Source of the DNA: Candidatus Peribacteria bacterium
GTDB lineage: Bacteria; Patescibacteriota; Gracilibacteria; Peribacterales; Peribacteraceae
DNA: 33,227 nt
Direction: 5' to 3'
Assembly (NCBI GenBank): GCA_018652265.1
Contig: JABICL010000018.1
Coordinates: 1-33,227 of the forward strand
The position numbers and the translations under genes were made by a program. The notes under the pieces are model-generated. The model was not told where the DNA came from and made no database searches. It saw nothing but the letters and a program-made list of their open reading frames with translations. Shown here piece after piece: positions 7,376-16,043 of the stretch. The number at the start of each line of letters is the position of its first letter. Positions within the stretch are counted from its first letter, which is position 1.

Positions 7376-10300
7376 CTAGAAATTAAAACTGGGAAGCTCT
7401 CCACCCATACCATTATTATTTGATCCTATGCCTGGACCAGTAAATGGGCTTTGATTGCCGCCATCATCTGGCGCACTAATAGCAGATGCATCTGGACATA
7501 AAAGAGAAACATCTTCGAGCCTATATTCAGTTCCATAAACAGAAGATAGAAGTGCGAAATCAGAGAAATTCACACGCCCATCCCTATTTAAATCTGCAAT
7601 TGGAAGAACTAAACATCCATTTTCATTATCATTAAACCTTGGGAAAGAAACTATAAAATTAAATTCAGCAGCTCCTCCCGGTGCTTTTATTCTTCCTGGT
7701 GCCATTACTCCAGGAATCTTTATTCTCATATTATCCCCTTCTCTAAGTCTATCCAAAGTAAGCCTTAGTGTACGTGCATCACTTTGTAATTGAGATTTTA
7801 TTATTCTATTTGATGCACCAGATACCAAAGATTCAAGCTGTGCTCTGGCAACGATTACATCCGGATGAACACTACTTGGAATAACCTGATTTTCAAATAT
7901 AACATCAATGTGTTCTGAATCTATTACATTCACATTTTTTATATTTGGAACTGCCCTTCCTCTTTCATAAGCAGTAAATACAAGCGAGCCACCACGGTCT
8001 GCACTAAATCTATTACCATATATATCCGTAAGAGGATTGCCATCTGATACTACTGAGAATGTATAAGTTTCACCTCCAATAAGAGGATCTGATTCTAGAT
8101 ATAGAATCCTACTAGTTGTATCCCAAGATACTCTATCTAATTCTGTATCATTAAATGCATCCAAGGTTGGTCTTATTGTAAATTGATCACCTCCACGTTC
8201 TATGGACGATGTATTTATAGGATTACTTACAACAAGTTCAAATTCATCTTCATCCACAGGAACAATCATTACAAGCTCAGGAGCAATACGAAGTTTATCT
8301 GATACTCCTTCATCACCTATATATATAGGTATGCTTTCATGAGATGTATGTCCTTTTTCATCTATAGCTGTTAAATCAATTATATATGGCTCTGTGCTTG
8401 CAAGTGTAGTTGGAGGAATTGATATATCAGTAAGCACAAACCATCTGTAACCTATGTCCTCTGGAACACTACGTTCCATACAAGCAATTGCCATAGAAGA
8501 TCCGCAAAGTAGCTCTATATCATTTGCTCCTTTTTTAGATGATCCACCAGCACGTCCTATGGAACCCATATTTGCCATAACTGTCATCACATCATCATCT
8601 GCATCACTTACCAAAACATGAATTTCACCTTTTCCTTCACCATCATTTGCAAATACACGTGGTACCTGGAATGAATTGTAAACTCTTATAGAAGGAGCAA
8701 CTCCATCATCTGCACCACCTTTTTCTACTCTAAGCCTTGCGCCACCATGAACTGTATTACCAGTATCATCTACTGCAGTTAGCTTTATGTTATACACACC
8801 AGTTTGTAAATCTTCTGGAATAGTAATTTTCTTTGATTTGAATGTATTCTGTCTTGCAACTGCATCAGAAGGATAATTGATCACGCTATCTAGTTCTTCG
8901 AATTCAAGACGAATATCCGTAAAGTCTGCCATTACAGTAAGCTTGTCATCTCCTACTCCATTTTCATCACCAATTTCTACAAAGAGCTGAGTATCACTTC
9001 CAGGAGAAACAACGTCTGGTACAAATCTGTTATTCAAAAATTCTGGAGCATCTCCTCCCAAATCTCCAATTGTTACTCTGATTCTGTCGTTTACTAGATT
9101 TCCTTGTTTGTCTTCTATTTGTACTCCAATATCATATCCTGCACTCTTCACTGTTGTAGGAATTTTTATCTTCTTGGAAGTAAATATGCCCTTAGTTCCT
9201 TCTTTGGTTGAACTGCTACTTTTATGCGACATAAATTCATATGGAAGATCCAGAGGAATAAGATTCAATCTCACAACCTCTATATCCTCTATACCATCTG
9301 CATCTTCTACCTCTATATTGAAGAATATTTCTGACTCTTCGTTTGCAGGCAATTTATTTGGCACAGCACTTTTAGTAACTATTACAGGCAATCCTCCACT
9401 ATGAACCACAGCGCTTACAGTTACCGGCAATGTTTCTACTGCGCTATTTCCAGAACTATCAAATGCCTGAAGCCTAAGTGAATAAATGCCAGGAGCTAAA
9501 TCATGTGGCATATCGTACTCACCTTTATATGTAACTGGCTGAACACTTCCAGCAACAGGATCTATCATGCTCTCTAGTTCTATTACATCACCTCCAACAT
9601 TTACCAAATCTATAGCTACCTGACTTATGGTATCTGATCCATCTAAATCAGAAACTCCTACATAGAAAGTTGTCTTACCTCCAAGTGGCACTATTTCTGG
9701 GAAAGTTTCTAAGCGACCAGAGAATATAGGTGCATTTCCACTAACTACTCCATCACCATCACCACCTGTTGAACTTACAGAAAGATTGTATCCGGTTTGT
9801 GTTTGATTTCCATCATTATCTCTAGCGATGAACTCTATCTCATAGATGCCATCTGCAATCTGATTAGATAATGTGAAATTGTTCAAAACATATGGAACTG
9901 TAGTAAGAGCTGCACCACCAGAAGGCAGGCTTACTGCTGGAGAAAGCTCTTCTATTCCACCTCCTATAGAGGTAAGTCTTGCTTGTACAGACTGCATACT
10001 ATCTACTCCTTCGTTATCAGTAATATCTATGTAAAAACTTACATTATCTCCAGGAGCAGGAACCAAAGGCGTAGTTTCTATGTCACCAATAGATGGAGTC
10101 TCTCCTTGAACCACTATTGTTCTAAGCTCTAGAGTTTCAACTTCTTGATCACGTTTTCCTGCACGATTCTCCACCCTTATAGTTACAGGATAATCAGTAT
10201 TTGTTTGTAATGAATTAGAAAGATTTCCAGTTACTTTAAACCAAACAATAGATACTCCTCCTGGGCCAACTGCAAGCTCTCCTATACAAGCAGAATCTGC

Positions 10301-11338
10301 TCTACAGTCTGCATCTGTCATATTTATATCTGTCTTACCAAATCCTATATTTGGCGATCCTCCGATACTTGTAAAATCTACAGATCCAACAATAGGTTCA
10401 CCCGCTCCTAATGGATTAAATATAGGTATCCATAAATCTACAGTTGTAGGTCTTTCCGAAGAACTATATCTCATTGGATTTGGAGATAAGAACATTAATT
10501 CTTCCAAAATATCTACAGGTGCAGATGCTCCAGGATTTTCAAATACTGCAATCTTTTCGTCTGCATATAAGCTTCCAACGGAGACCGTGTAAGATCCAGA
10601 AAGTGTCTGCTCTGGAATTTGAGCAATAATCTCTGTAGGACTTGTAGAAATAACATTTATAGGACGATTATTTACTAGAACTGTAGATCCAGAAGAAAAT
10701 CCTTTTCCTCTAATTACCAAAGTATCATTTCTAACAAGTGGGAATATTCCAGGGCTTATATCAGATATAAAAGTAACAAACTGAAGCTCTGCTGCATTAT
10801 TGTCCGTAACAATTTCTATATTTCCATCATGCGACTGAGTCATTTTTGCATTGTCTACAATGTAGTGTGCTCCAAGTATCTGCAGAGAAATATCGTCGTT
10901 AACTGTATTTGCAGGATGTGATGCTAGATCTAATTCAAACTCCAAGAGACTTACACCGTGATTTATGGATCTTGGATTACCAGCCAATGCAACATTTACA
11001 ACTCCAGGTACAGGATAATGAACTGACATTTCAAAATTCTGCAAAGCTGCTGCACGATTTACTTTTAGTATCTCTGCCTTTGCAGGATCTACCATAAACG
11101 TCAGGAATATTCCTTCAAAGTTTGTTAGATTTTCTCCTGCCTGAAGTAACACACTTCCCCTCTCGTTTGGACGAGCTTGGTATCCTTGGCTTATAAATAT
11201 TCCAGTATTTGGCACTACTGTACTTGAATCTATTTGAAAAACAGCAGAACGAAGTTCTGGTGAAATATTTTTAGATACCAGAGCGCTACTCACTGCGAGT
11301 ATTACTATTGCCGGCAGTATCATGAGAAAGCGCTTCAT
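7376..11338 (-). CDS. giant multi-domain surface protein: cohesin-like, IPT/TIG, Ig-like repeats, single-hand dockerin
   Basis: 1320 residues. Signal peptide about 1-22. Cohesin-like module about 30-180. IPT/TIG domain about 188-268 (ISPGIFPLVRNDTLVIRGKG). About five diverged Ig-like modules of roughly 100 residues from ~405, each with a SPGSDTQLFVEIGDENGV-type strand and an acidic turn. Two Big_5-like domains from ~960 to 1235. A dockerin-type EF loop DLNRDGRVNFSDF at 1249-1261, then a disordered Gly/Asn tail. Only one of the two usual dockerin loops is present. It starts directly after the preceding TAG stop with no gap. It probably works as a non-catalytic scaffold or adhesin outside the cell. 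Confidence 0.85.
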   Translation of the reverse strand: MKRFLMILPAIVILAVSSALVSKNISPELRSAVFQIDSSTVVPNTGIFISQGYQARPNERGSVLLQAGENLTNFEGIFLTFMVDPAKAEILKVNRAAALQNFEMSVHYPVPGVVNVALAGNPRSINHGVSLLEFELDLASHPANTVNDDISLQILGAHYIVDNAKMTQSHDGNIEIVTDNNAAELQFVTFISDISPGIFPLVRNDTLVIRGKGFSSGSTVLVNNRPINVISTSPTEIIAQIPEQTLSGSYTVSVGSLYADEKIAVFENPGASAPVDILEELMFLSPNPMRYSSSERPTTVDLWIPIFNPLGAGEPIVGSVDFTSIGGSPNIGFGKTDINMTDADCRADSACIGELAVGPGGVSIVWFKVTGNLSNSLQTNTDYPVTIRVENRAGKRDQEVETLELRTIVVQGETPSIGDIETTPLVPAPGDNVSFYIDITDNEGVDSMQSVQARLTSIGGGIEELSPAVSLPSGGAALTTVPYVLNNFTLSNQIADGIYEIEFIARDNDGNQTQTGYNLSVSSTGGDGDGVVSGNAPIFSGRLETFPEIVPLGGKTTFYVGVSDLDGSDTISQVAIDLVNVGGDVIELESMIDPVAGSVQPVTYKGEYDMPHDLAPGIYSLRLQAFDSSGNSAVETLPVTVSAVVHSGGLPVIVTKSAVPNKLPANEESEIFFNIEVEDADGIEDIEVVRLNLIPLDLPYEFMSHKSSSSTKEGTKGIFTSKKIKIPTTVKSAGYDIGVQIEDKQGNLVNDRIRVTIGDLGGDAPEFLNNRFVPDVVSPGSDTQLFVEIGDENGVGDDKLTVMADFTDIRLEFEELDSVINYPSDAVARQNTFKSKKITIPEDLQTGVYNIKLTAVDDTGNTVHGGARLRVEKGGADDGVAPSIRVYNSFQVPRVFANDGEGKGEIHVLVSDADDDVMTVMANMGSIGRAGGSSKKGANDIELLCGSSMAIACMERSVPEDIGYRWFVLTDISIPPTTLASTEPYIIDLTAIDEKGHTSHESIPIYIGDEGVSDKLRIAPELVMIVPVDEDEFELVVSNPINTSSIERGGDQFTIRPTLDAFNDTELDRVSWDTTSRILYLESDPLIGGETYTFSVVSDGNPLTDIYGNRFSADRGGSLVFTAYERGRAVPNIKNVNVIDSEHIDVIFENQVIPSSVHPDVIVARAQLESLVSGASNRIIKSQLQSDARTLRLTLDRLREGDNMRIKIPGVMAPGRIKAPGGAAEFNFIVSFPRFNDNENGCLVLPIADLNRDGRVNFSDFALLSSVYGTEYRLEDVSLLCPDASAISAPDDGGNQSPFTGPGIGSNNNGMGGELPSFNF

Positions 11339-13036
11339 CTATTGTGTAATTGAATGAAGAACAAAAAGCACATCGGAGAAAGTAACTTGATTATCTCCAT
11401 CTGTATCACGTAGCAAGTGCTGCTGTTGAGTAGACATTCTTCCTGTACTTAATCTAAGTGCAAATACAGCATCTTCTATTGTTAAACGACCATCTGTATT
11501 GAAATCACCTATAAGAGCAGATTCTCCAGCATCTAGAAGTACAGCTTTAGCTGTGTTTCCATATGAATCACTCAGTGTGAATAGGAATGTAAATGGTCCA
11601 TCATAGAAATCAACATATGAAGATATCGGTATAGAACACTGCGCCATTTCTTCTCTGGAAACAGATCCATCAAAAGCTAGATTACAAGTTGAATCTTCTA
11701 TAACTGTACGATTTGTAGGAAGGTTATTTGGATCTGTAAAAGCTCCATCGAGGAGCTCTATTTTTACACTTTGCAAATGTCCAACACTTACATTGTGCTG
11801 AACCAGAATATTAAACTCAGTAGCAAATCCAGGCGCAACTAGCGAAGCTGCATCCTGCCCAATTGGGGCAACTGCAAGAATATCAAACTGATCACTAAAA
11901 GATCTTATATTTGCAATTGGAGAATTACATGTAATTGCAGTAGCTTCTCCACTTACATCTTTGAATCCATGCGCATTTGGATGAACTTTTAGAATTCCAG
12001 TTGTAGCTCTAAGTGGAACACGAACTCTTATTCTTGTATCTGTCCAATTAACTCCAGGGAATACCTGAACTATTTCTGGATCACCATCAATCGTTGGGAA
12101 ACTTACATATCCACCAAAAGCTCCAAAATCAGTACCGTTTATCGTAATGGTATCTAAGCCAGCATCATAAGATGTAATTTGTCCAAAGTTATTCACTATA
12201 CATTGCTGATTATTTCTACATGCAGCGAACTGAGAACAAGAAGCAAGACCATCTACAACCTCTTCACACATTCCTGAAACATAATTTCCATCTGGACATT
12301 GAACTGGATCACACGACTCTACAAGTGACTGCCATGAACCATTACATTCAAAAGTAACTATATCTCCAGCGCTATTACAAGTAGGAGTTGGTTGATTTGT
12401 TCCAGTGCAATCATCTCTTTCGTTTAATGTAATCATTACATCATAAACAGCAGGATAAGCATCTTCCTGTTTGCCTAAACACCATGTGCCACCAGATGCC
12501 ACATTGAACGATGTGCCATCTTCACAGCTTGCCTCATCGTATCTTATGTGAACAAGATCTGACTCTATGCGTATGCCTGTAATGTATTCTATGTAATCTG
12601 GATTTACGATTATGTCGTACTGCTTATCTGCCTGATTACCTGTCACAGGTTCTTCTCCTACTGGAATATTGAAGACAGTGCATCTACCAGTTTGCGAAGT
12701 GAATCTACATCTGTCCACTGGACTTGCTGGAATTATTTCTCCAGAGTAAATATTCTGAAGAATAAACATTGCTGTGTTTGTAGCAGAAAATTCACTTAGA
12801 ACTATAGGCTGAGCTGAGCTGCCATCTACAGGCTGATACTGCAAAGTTACATTCAGATTTGTTGTTTGCGATATTTGTGCCTCTGTAACAGAGATAGGCT
12901 CCATGCTAGTCTTCAAACCCAAAACAAATGAGAGTGTTCCACAGAGCATGAACACCATTACCCTAAATTTATTTCCAGAAAGCCGTCTGTTTATTTTGTT
13001 TTTTTGTTTTGGCATTACTTTAATTATTCCTCTCAT
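11339..13036 (-). CDS. secreted Cys-rich, IPT/TIG-like protein with a complete type I dockerin
   Basis: 565 residues from the ATG at 13036; an ATG at 13015 (MPKQKN) is the alternative and is favoured if TATAAT at 13035-13040 is the -10. The basic N-terminus and hydrophobic segment (about 27-42) form a signal peptide or anchor. A beta-rich module (50-190), a Cys-rich segment (about 195-275, with spacings suggesting disulfides), an IPT/TIG-like domain about 280-370 and a second beta module follow. The C-terminal dockerin has two Ca-binding loops, DFNTDGRLTIED (511-522) and DTDGDNQVTFSD (544-555). First gene of the operon; it likely docks on the cohesin-like domains encoded downstream. Confidence 0.8.
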   Translation of the reverse strand: MRGIIKVMPKQKNKINRRLSGNKFRVMVFMLCGTLSFVLGLKTSMEPISVTEAQISQTTNLNVTLQYQPVDGSSAQPIVLSEFSATNTAMFILQNIYSGEIIPASPVDRCRFTSQTGRCTVFNIPVGEEPVTGNQADKQYDIIVNPDYIEYITGIRIESDLVHIRYDEASCEDGTSFNVASGGTWCLGKQEDAYPAVYDVMITLNERDDCTGTNQPTPTCNSAGDIVTFECNGSWQSLVESCDPVQCPDGNYVSGMCEEVVDGLASCSQFAACRNNQQCIVNNFGQITSYDAGLDTITINGTDFGAFGGYVSFPTIDGDPEIVQVFPGVNWTDTRIRVRVPLRATTGILKVHPNAHGFKDVSGEATAITCNSPIANIRSFSDQFDILAVAPIGQDAASLVAPGFATEFNILVQHNVSVGHLQSVKIELLDGAFTDPNNLPTNRTVIEDSTCNLAFDGSVSREEMAQCSIPISSYVDFYDGPFTFLFTLSDSYGNTAKAVLLDAGESALIGDFNTDGRLTIEDAVFALRLSTGRMSTQQQHLLRDTDGDNQVTFSDVLFVLHSITQ

Positions 13037-13040
13037 TATA
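13035..13040 (-). promoter_or_regulatory. candidate -10 (TATAAT) of the cohesin/dockerin operon
   Basis: TATAAT overlaps the first possible ATG (13036) and lies 19 nt before the second (13015). The -35 region is weak (TTCTAG at 17 bp). If used, the operon's first protein starts at 13015. Confidence 0.4.
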
Positions 13041-13124
13041 GCGCAAAATCAGCTTTTCTAGAATATCGCAAGCATTGACGCAAGTAGTAATTGATTGTCT
13101 TACTTAACAGCATTTATTTTGGTG

Positions 13125-13130
13125 TATAAT
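13125..13130 (+). promoter_or_regulatory. -10 box (TATAAT) 8 nt before the holA ATG
   Basis: TGTATAAT ends 8 nt before the ATG, so transcription would begin at or within a few bases of the start codon. No clear -35 element. Confidence 0.55.
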
Positions 13131-13138
13131 GCCAAGGA

Positions 13139-14095
13139 ATGCAGAATATTTACCTTTTTACAGGCGAAAACACATTCTCGACTGCTGAGGAGCTCAAAAG
13201 GTGGAAATCTAATTTCATAGAAAAACACGGAGATGCAAATTTGCAGACCATATCTGGTAAAGAAATGGTTTTTCGGGATTTGCTCAACGAAGTTCAATCT
13301 CAACCATTCTTATCTGAAAAAAGATTGATAGTTATAGAAGGAATGCCTGGAGGAATATCCAAAGAAGAACTCGAAATTCTAAAAAAAGATATTCATCCAG
13401 ATACCTTGCTTGTCTTTGTTGAATCCAGTCTCGATAAGAGAAAAAGTGCTACAAAGTTTCTTATGAAACATGCGGAAGTAAAAACTTTCAATCCCCTTTC
13501 GCAAAAAGATCTTGTTGGATGGATAATAAATTTTTGCAAATCGAAAGGTGCTGAAATTGATTACAAAGTTGCATCACATCTCATAGAAACGGTTGGCACA
13601 GATCAGTGGCATTTAAAAAGTGAATGCATGAAATTGATTGCCTATTCGTCGGGCGGTTTAACTTCAGAGAACGTCGATAAAGTGTGTATGCCAAGCGAAA
13701 AACATACTGTTTGGCTACTTAGTGATCTTATCGGAAAAGGACTAACTCGTGATGCTGCCGTGTTAAATAAAACTCTTCATAAGAGTGGAGAAGATGCTTT
13801 TCGTTTATGGAATTTATTTTTATGGATAGTAAATAATTTAAGTCAGATTTGGATGTATCAGAAAGAAAAAAATCTTTCTATTGGCGAGCTGACCAAAGAA
13901 GCTGGCATACCTTTTCCAAGTGCAAAATCTCTTCTGCCACTTACAAAAAAAATAGACGAAGATAAAATGAAGAAAATTGTCGAACGAGTTGTATCTGCAG
14001 ATTTTGCTCTGAAAAATGGTGAGATAAAAGCAACTGCCGGAGAACCAATTGAGTTGGTTACTTTGATTGAGAGGGAGATGGTGGGGATAGGTTAG
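13139..14095 (+). CDS. holA: DNA polymerase III delta subunit
   Basis: 318 residues, close to the family's ~330-340. HolA is the clamp-loader subunit that opens the beta sliding clamp. The N-terminus MQNIYLFTGENTFSTAEELK is the expected degenerate AAA+ start (no functional Walker A). The middle has the FNPLSQKDLVGWI segment, and the C-terminal helical collar domain (~200-318) includes RLWNLFLWIVNNLSQIWMYQ. It stands alone on the plus strand, divergent from the dockerin operon. Its TAG stop overlaps the convergent gene's stop by three bases (TTAG at 14092-14095). The promoter sits so close that the mRNA is probably leaderless. Confidence 0.9.
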   Translation: MQNIYLFTGENTFSTAEELKRWKSNFIEKHGDANLQTISGKEMVFRDLLNEVQSQPFLSEKRLIVIEGMPGGISKEELEILKKDIHPDTLLVFVESSLDKRKSATKFLMKHAEVKTFNPLSQKDLVGWIINFCKSKGAEIDYKVASHLIETVGTDQWHLKSECMKLIAYSSGGLTSENVDKVCMPSEKHTVWLLSDLIGKGLTRDAAVLNKTLHKSGEDAFRLWNLFLWIVNNLSQIWMYQKEKNLSIGELTKEAGIPFPSAKSLLPLTKKIDEDKMKKIVERVVSADFALKNGEIKATAGEPIELVTLIEREMVGIG

Positions 14096-14463
14096 CCCAA
14101 CTCCGAAATCGCCTTCAGGATCTCTGCTTCTTTTTCCTCTTCTCCCACTTCATGATCCCCTTCCTTTGATCTGCGAGATTCGCGCTTTTCGCGTCTCTGT
14201 CTTCCTATCTCTTCTATATCGACGTCTCCACCTACTTTTTCCATCTCCTTCTTATACTTCTCGTCAATTGCTGCAAGTTGAGTTTTCTCGTTATCCAAAA
14301 TTTGCTCTAAATTTGTAATCTGTTCAGGAGTCATTACTGGAAGAATGTTTATCCAGTACTGCCTTTCTTCATCATTCATACTCTCAGAAGCAACAATAAG
14401 TTCTATAAGCTCCGGGAACTTTGCTCTTATTTCATCTGGCACAATAATCTTATTATCTGACAC
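14092..14463 (-). CDS. small conserved patescibacterial-type coiled-coil protein
   Basis: 123 residues from the GTG at 14463, chosen because a TATAAT ends six bases upstream; reading back to 14502 would place 13 residues inside the promoter and a repeat. The core reads MNDEERQYWINILPVMTPEQ and continues into a Leu/Glu-rich coiled coil (NLEQILDNEKTQLAAIDEKY), then a very charged Arg/Glu tail. I associate this ERQYW..LP.MT.EQ pattern with small uncharacterised CPR proteins from memory. No signal peptide; cytoplasmic. Function unknown. Confidence 0.65.
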   Translation of the reverse strand: MSDNKIIVPDEIRAKFPELIELIVASESMNDEERQYWINILPVMTPEQITNLEQILDNEKTQLAAIDEKYKKEMEKVGGDVDIEEIGRQRREKRESRRSKEGDHEVGEEEKEAEILKAISELG

Positions 14464-14469
14464 AGTAAG

Positions 14470-14475
14470 ATTATA
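14470..14475 (-). promoter_or_regulatory. -10 box (TATAAT) 6 nt before a GTG start
   Basis: TATAAT with 6 nt to the GTG at 14463 predicts a leaderless transcript. Confidence 0.5.
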
Positions 14476-14487
14476 GTTGAAAAAATA

Positions 14488-14602
14488 TGCTTCGACACGC
14501 ACTTCGCCTCGTAAAACTTAAGCTTCACTCGCAAGCTCGCTCTGCTTCAAGTTTTACTCGCTCAGTACGGCTCAGCATGACATTCTTCTTACTTTTTACT
14601 TT
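14488..14602. repeat. palindromic repeat plus short heptad array
   Basis: GCTTCGACACGCACTTCG (shared with 4683) is followed by an inverted repeat GTAAAACTT (14511-14519) / AAGTTTTAC (14549-14557) enclosing CTCGCAAGCTCGCTC, then CTCAGCATGACA. Two TTACTTT heptads (14589-14602) sit just before the end of greA. Confidence 0.65.
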
Positions 14603-14608
14603 TCTCCT

Positions 14609-15136
14609 TTAACTTATCTTAACTATTTCGTATTTAAACTGTCCTCCAGGAGCTTCCACTTCTACAACATCCCCCTTAGATCTTCCAAGGAGAGCATTTC
14701 CTATTGGAGATTCATTACTTATCTTATGCTCAATAGGATTAGCTTCTGTAGAACCAACTATAGTATAAGTTTCAGGATCTCCCCTTTCGCCCTTTTCAAG
14801 CACTGTGACAGTAGATCCTATATCTACAACCTGAGACTTTCCTGCTTGTTTTCCAGATATGATTTTTGCAAGTTTTATCTTCTTCTCTAGCTCTAGAATT
14901 CTTCCTTCTACGAATGCCTGCTCGTTCTTCGCTTCTTCATATTCAGCATTTTCAGAAAGATCACCATAAGAAATAGCCTCTCTGAGTCTTTCTGCAACCT
15001 CCTTTCTCCTTACGTTTTTCAGCTCATCAAGCTCCTCTTTTAACTGCTGGAGACCTTCTTTTGTAATAAGAATTTCCTGCTCTTCCTCAGAAGTAGCAGC
15101 TGTATCATCTGTTATAAAATCATCTTGTTTTGTCAT
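14609..15136 (-). CDS. greA: transcription elongation factor GreA
   Basis: 175 residues from the ATG at 15136; a GTG 12 codons upstream is rejected because the promoter lies between. GreA stimulates cleavage of backtracked RNA by RNA polymerase. After a ~20-residue acidic extension, the N-terminal coiled coil (LITKEGLQQLKEELDELKNV) carries the classic tip block AISYGDLSENAEYEEAKNEQ with the acidic residues that reach the polymerase active site. The C-terminal FKBP-like domain includes SNESPIGNALLGRSKGDVVE. A strong promoter (TTGTGT-17-TACAAT) ends 9 nt before the ATG. Monocistronic, flanked by repeats. Confidence 0.95.
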   Translation of the reverse strand: MTKQDDFITDDTAATSEEEQEILITKEGLQQLKEELDELKNVRRKEVAERLREAISYGDLSENAEYEEAKNEQAFVEGRILELEKKIKLAKIISGKQAGKSQVVDIGSTVTVLEKGERGDPETYTIVGSTEANPIEHKISNESPIGNALLGRSKGDVVEVEAPGGQFKYEIVKIS

Positions 15137-15145
15137 AGCAGGAAG

Positions 15146-15174
15146 ATTGTAGGGAAGGCAGTTGCACGACACAA
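15146..15174 (-). promoter_or_regulatory. greA promoter TTGTGT-17-TACAAT
   Basis: -35 TTGTGT (15169-15174), exact 17-bp spacer, -10 TACAAT (15146-15151), 9 nt to the ATG. The predicted leader is only about 2-3 nt. Confidence 0.65.
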
Positions 15175-15187
15175 GCTTTAATATCGA

Positions 15188-15760
15188 TTAAAACGCATAT
15201 ATTGCCCGTCTAGATAGCGAAATATCATTACCAAACAAAAATATATTCTCTTTCTGAGCTGTTATAAATGCCTCACTAGTATCAAAATGTTTGCTAATAA
15301 TCACATCAAATCCTCGTATTTTTTCCGATTTTTTGGACACTCCTTGCTCGTCCTCAACAATGTCCTCAACAATCTCACCATTAGGCATCTCTCTACTTCT
15401 TACAATTCCTTTTGGAAATTTAGATGCAAATATCTCATGTAGATCAGAAATATGCTGCCCTGACATCTCAGAATTAGATACAAAAATCCAACGTACCCCA
15501 TCAGAAATAAATGAATACTCGCCGGAAGGAAGAATTGGAAGCCAATTAAAAATGTCTGCATATACGAACTTAGCCATCTTATCTATATCCTCTTTTACGT
15601 TCGTTCCACGAATAATTATTATGTCATCTTTATTGTCTATTTCATCATAAAGTGTTGTAGTAACTTTAGTATGAAAATCATATGGTGATTTTATATGCGA
15701 AATAAAGAAAAATAAAAATCCCATCAGTAAGCCAAAAAACAATACTTGAAATACCTTCAT
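15188..15760 (-). CDS. N-terminally anchored membrane protein, unknown
   Basis: 190 residues from the ATG at 15760 (MKVFQVLFFGLLMGFLFFFI). It is chosen because TAAGGA lies seven bases upstream, one of the few good Shine-Dalgarno sites here; ATG 15799 and TTG 15850 are longer alternatives. One N-terminal hydrophobic segment (3-22) precedes an extracytoplasmic mixed alpha/beta domain with repeated acidic stretches and RGTNVKEDIDKMAKFVYADI. Reminiscent of uncharacterised CPR membrane proteins; no family recognised. A degraded fragment lies just upstream. Confidence 0.6.
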   Translation of the reverse strand: MKVFQVLFFGLLMGFLFFFISHIKSPYDFHTKVTTTLYDEIDNKDDIIIIRGTNVKEDIDKMAKFVYADIFNWLPILPSGEYSFISDGVRWIFVSNSEMSGQHISDLHEIFASKFPKGIVRSREMPNGEIVEDIVEDEQGVSKKSEKIRGFDVIISKHFDTSEAFITAQKENIFLFGNDISLSRRAIYAF

Positions 15761-15846
15761 AACATATTCCTTATTTTTTGCTATCTCGATAATTTGCATA
15801 TCATTCTCAGAAAAGTACAATGGCAAGATTTGTTCAGGTCGTCGAT

Positions 15847-16041
15847 TCAAAACACTTTAAATTTAAATCGAGAACGACATGGAGAATCACACACATCAAA
15901 GACAAACACAAACACTTTCTTATCTTGATCATTTACACCATCTGAAACTAGTAGGGAGAATGATGTCCCCCCACCTAGATCTTCTATCACCTCTCTCACT
16001 CCCATACAGGAGGACTGATAGAGATCACACATACTATTCAT
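15847..16041 (-). pseudogene. possible remnant of a PKD/Ig-like surface protein
   Basis: A 64-codon open stretch contains GGTSFSLLVSDGVNDQDKKV followed by FVFVFDV, which fits the last strands of a PKD/cadherin-like domain (compare FSLTVSDGVNDS-type sequences). No signal peptide or full domain precedes it. It ends in TGA immediately before the next gene's upstream region. It may instead be a small real gene. Confidence 0.3.
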
Positions 16042-16043
16042 GA

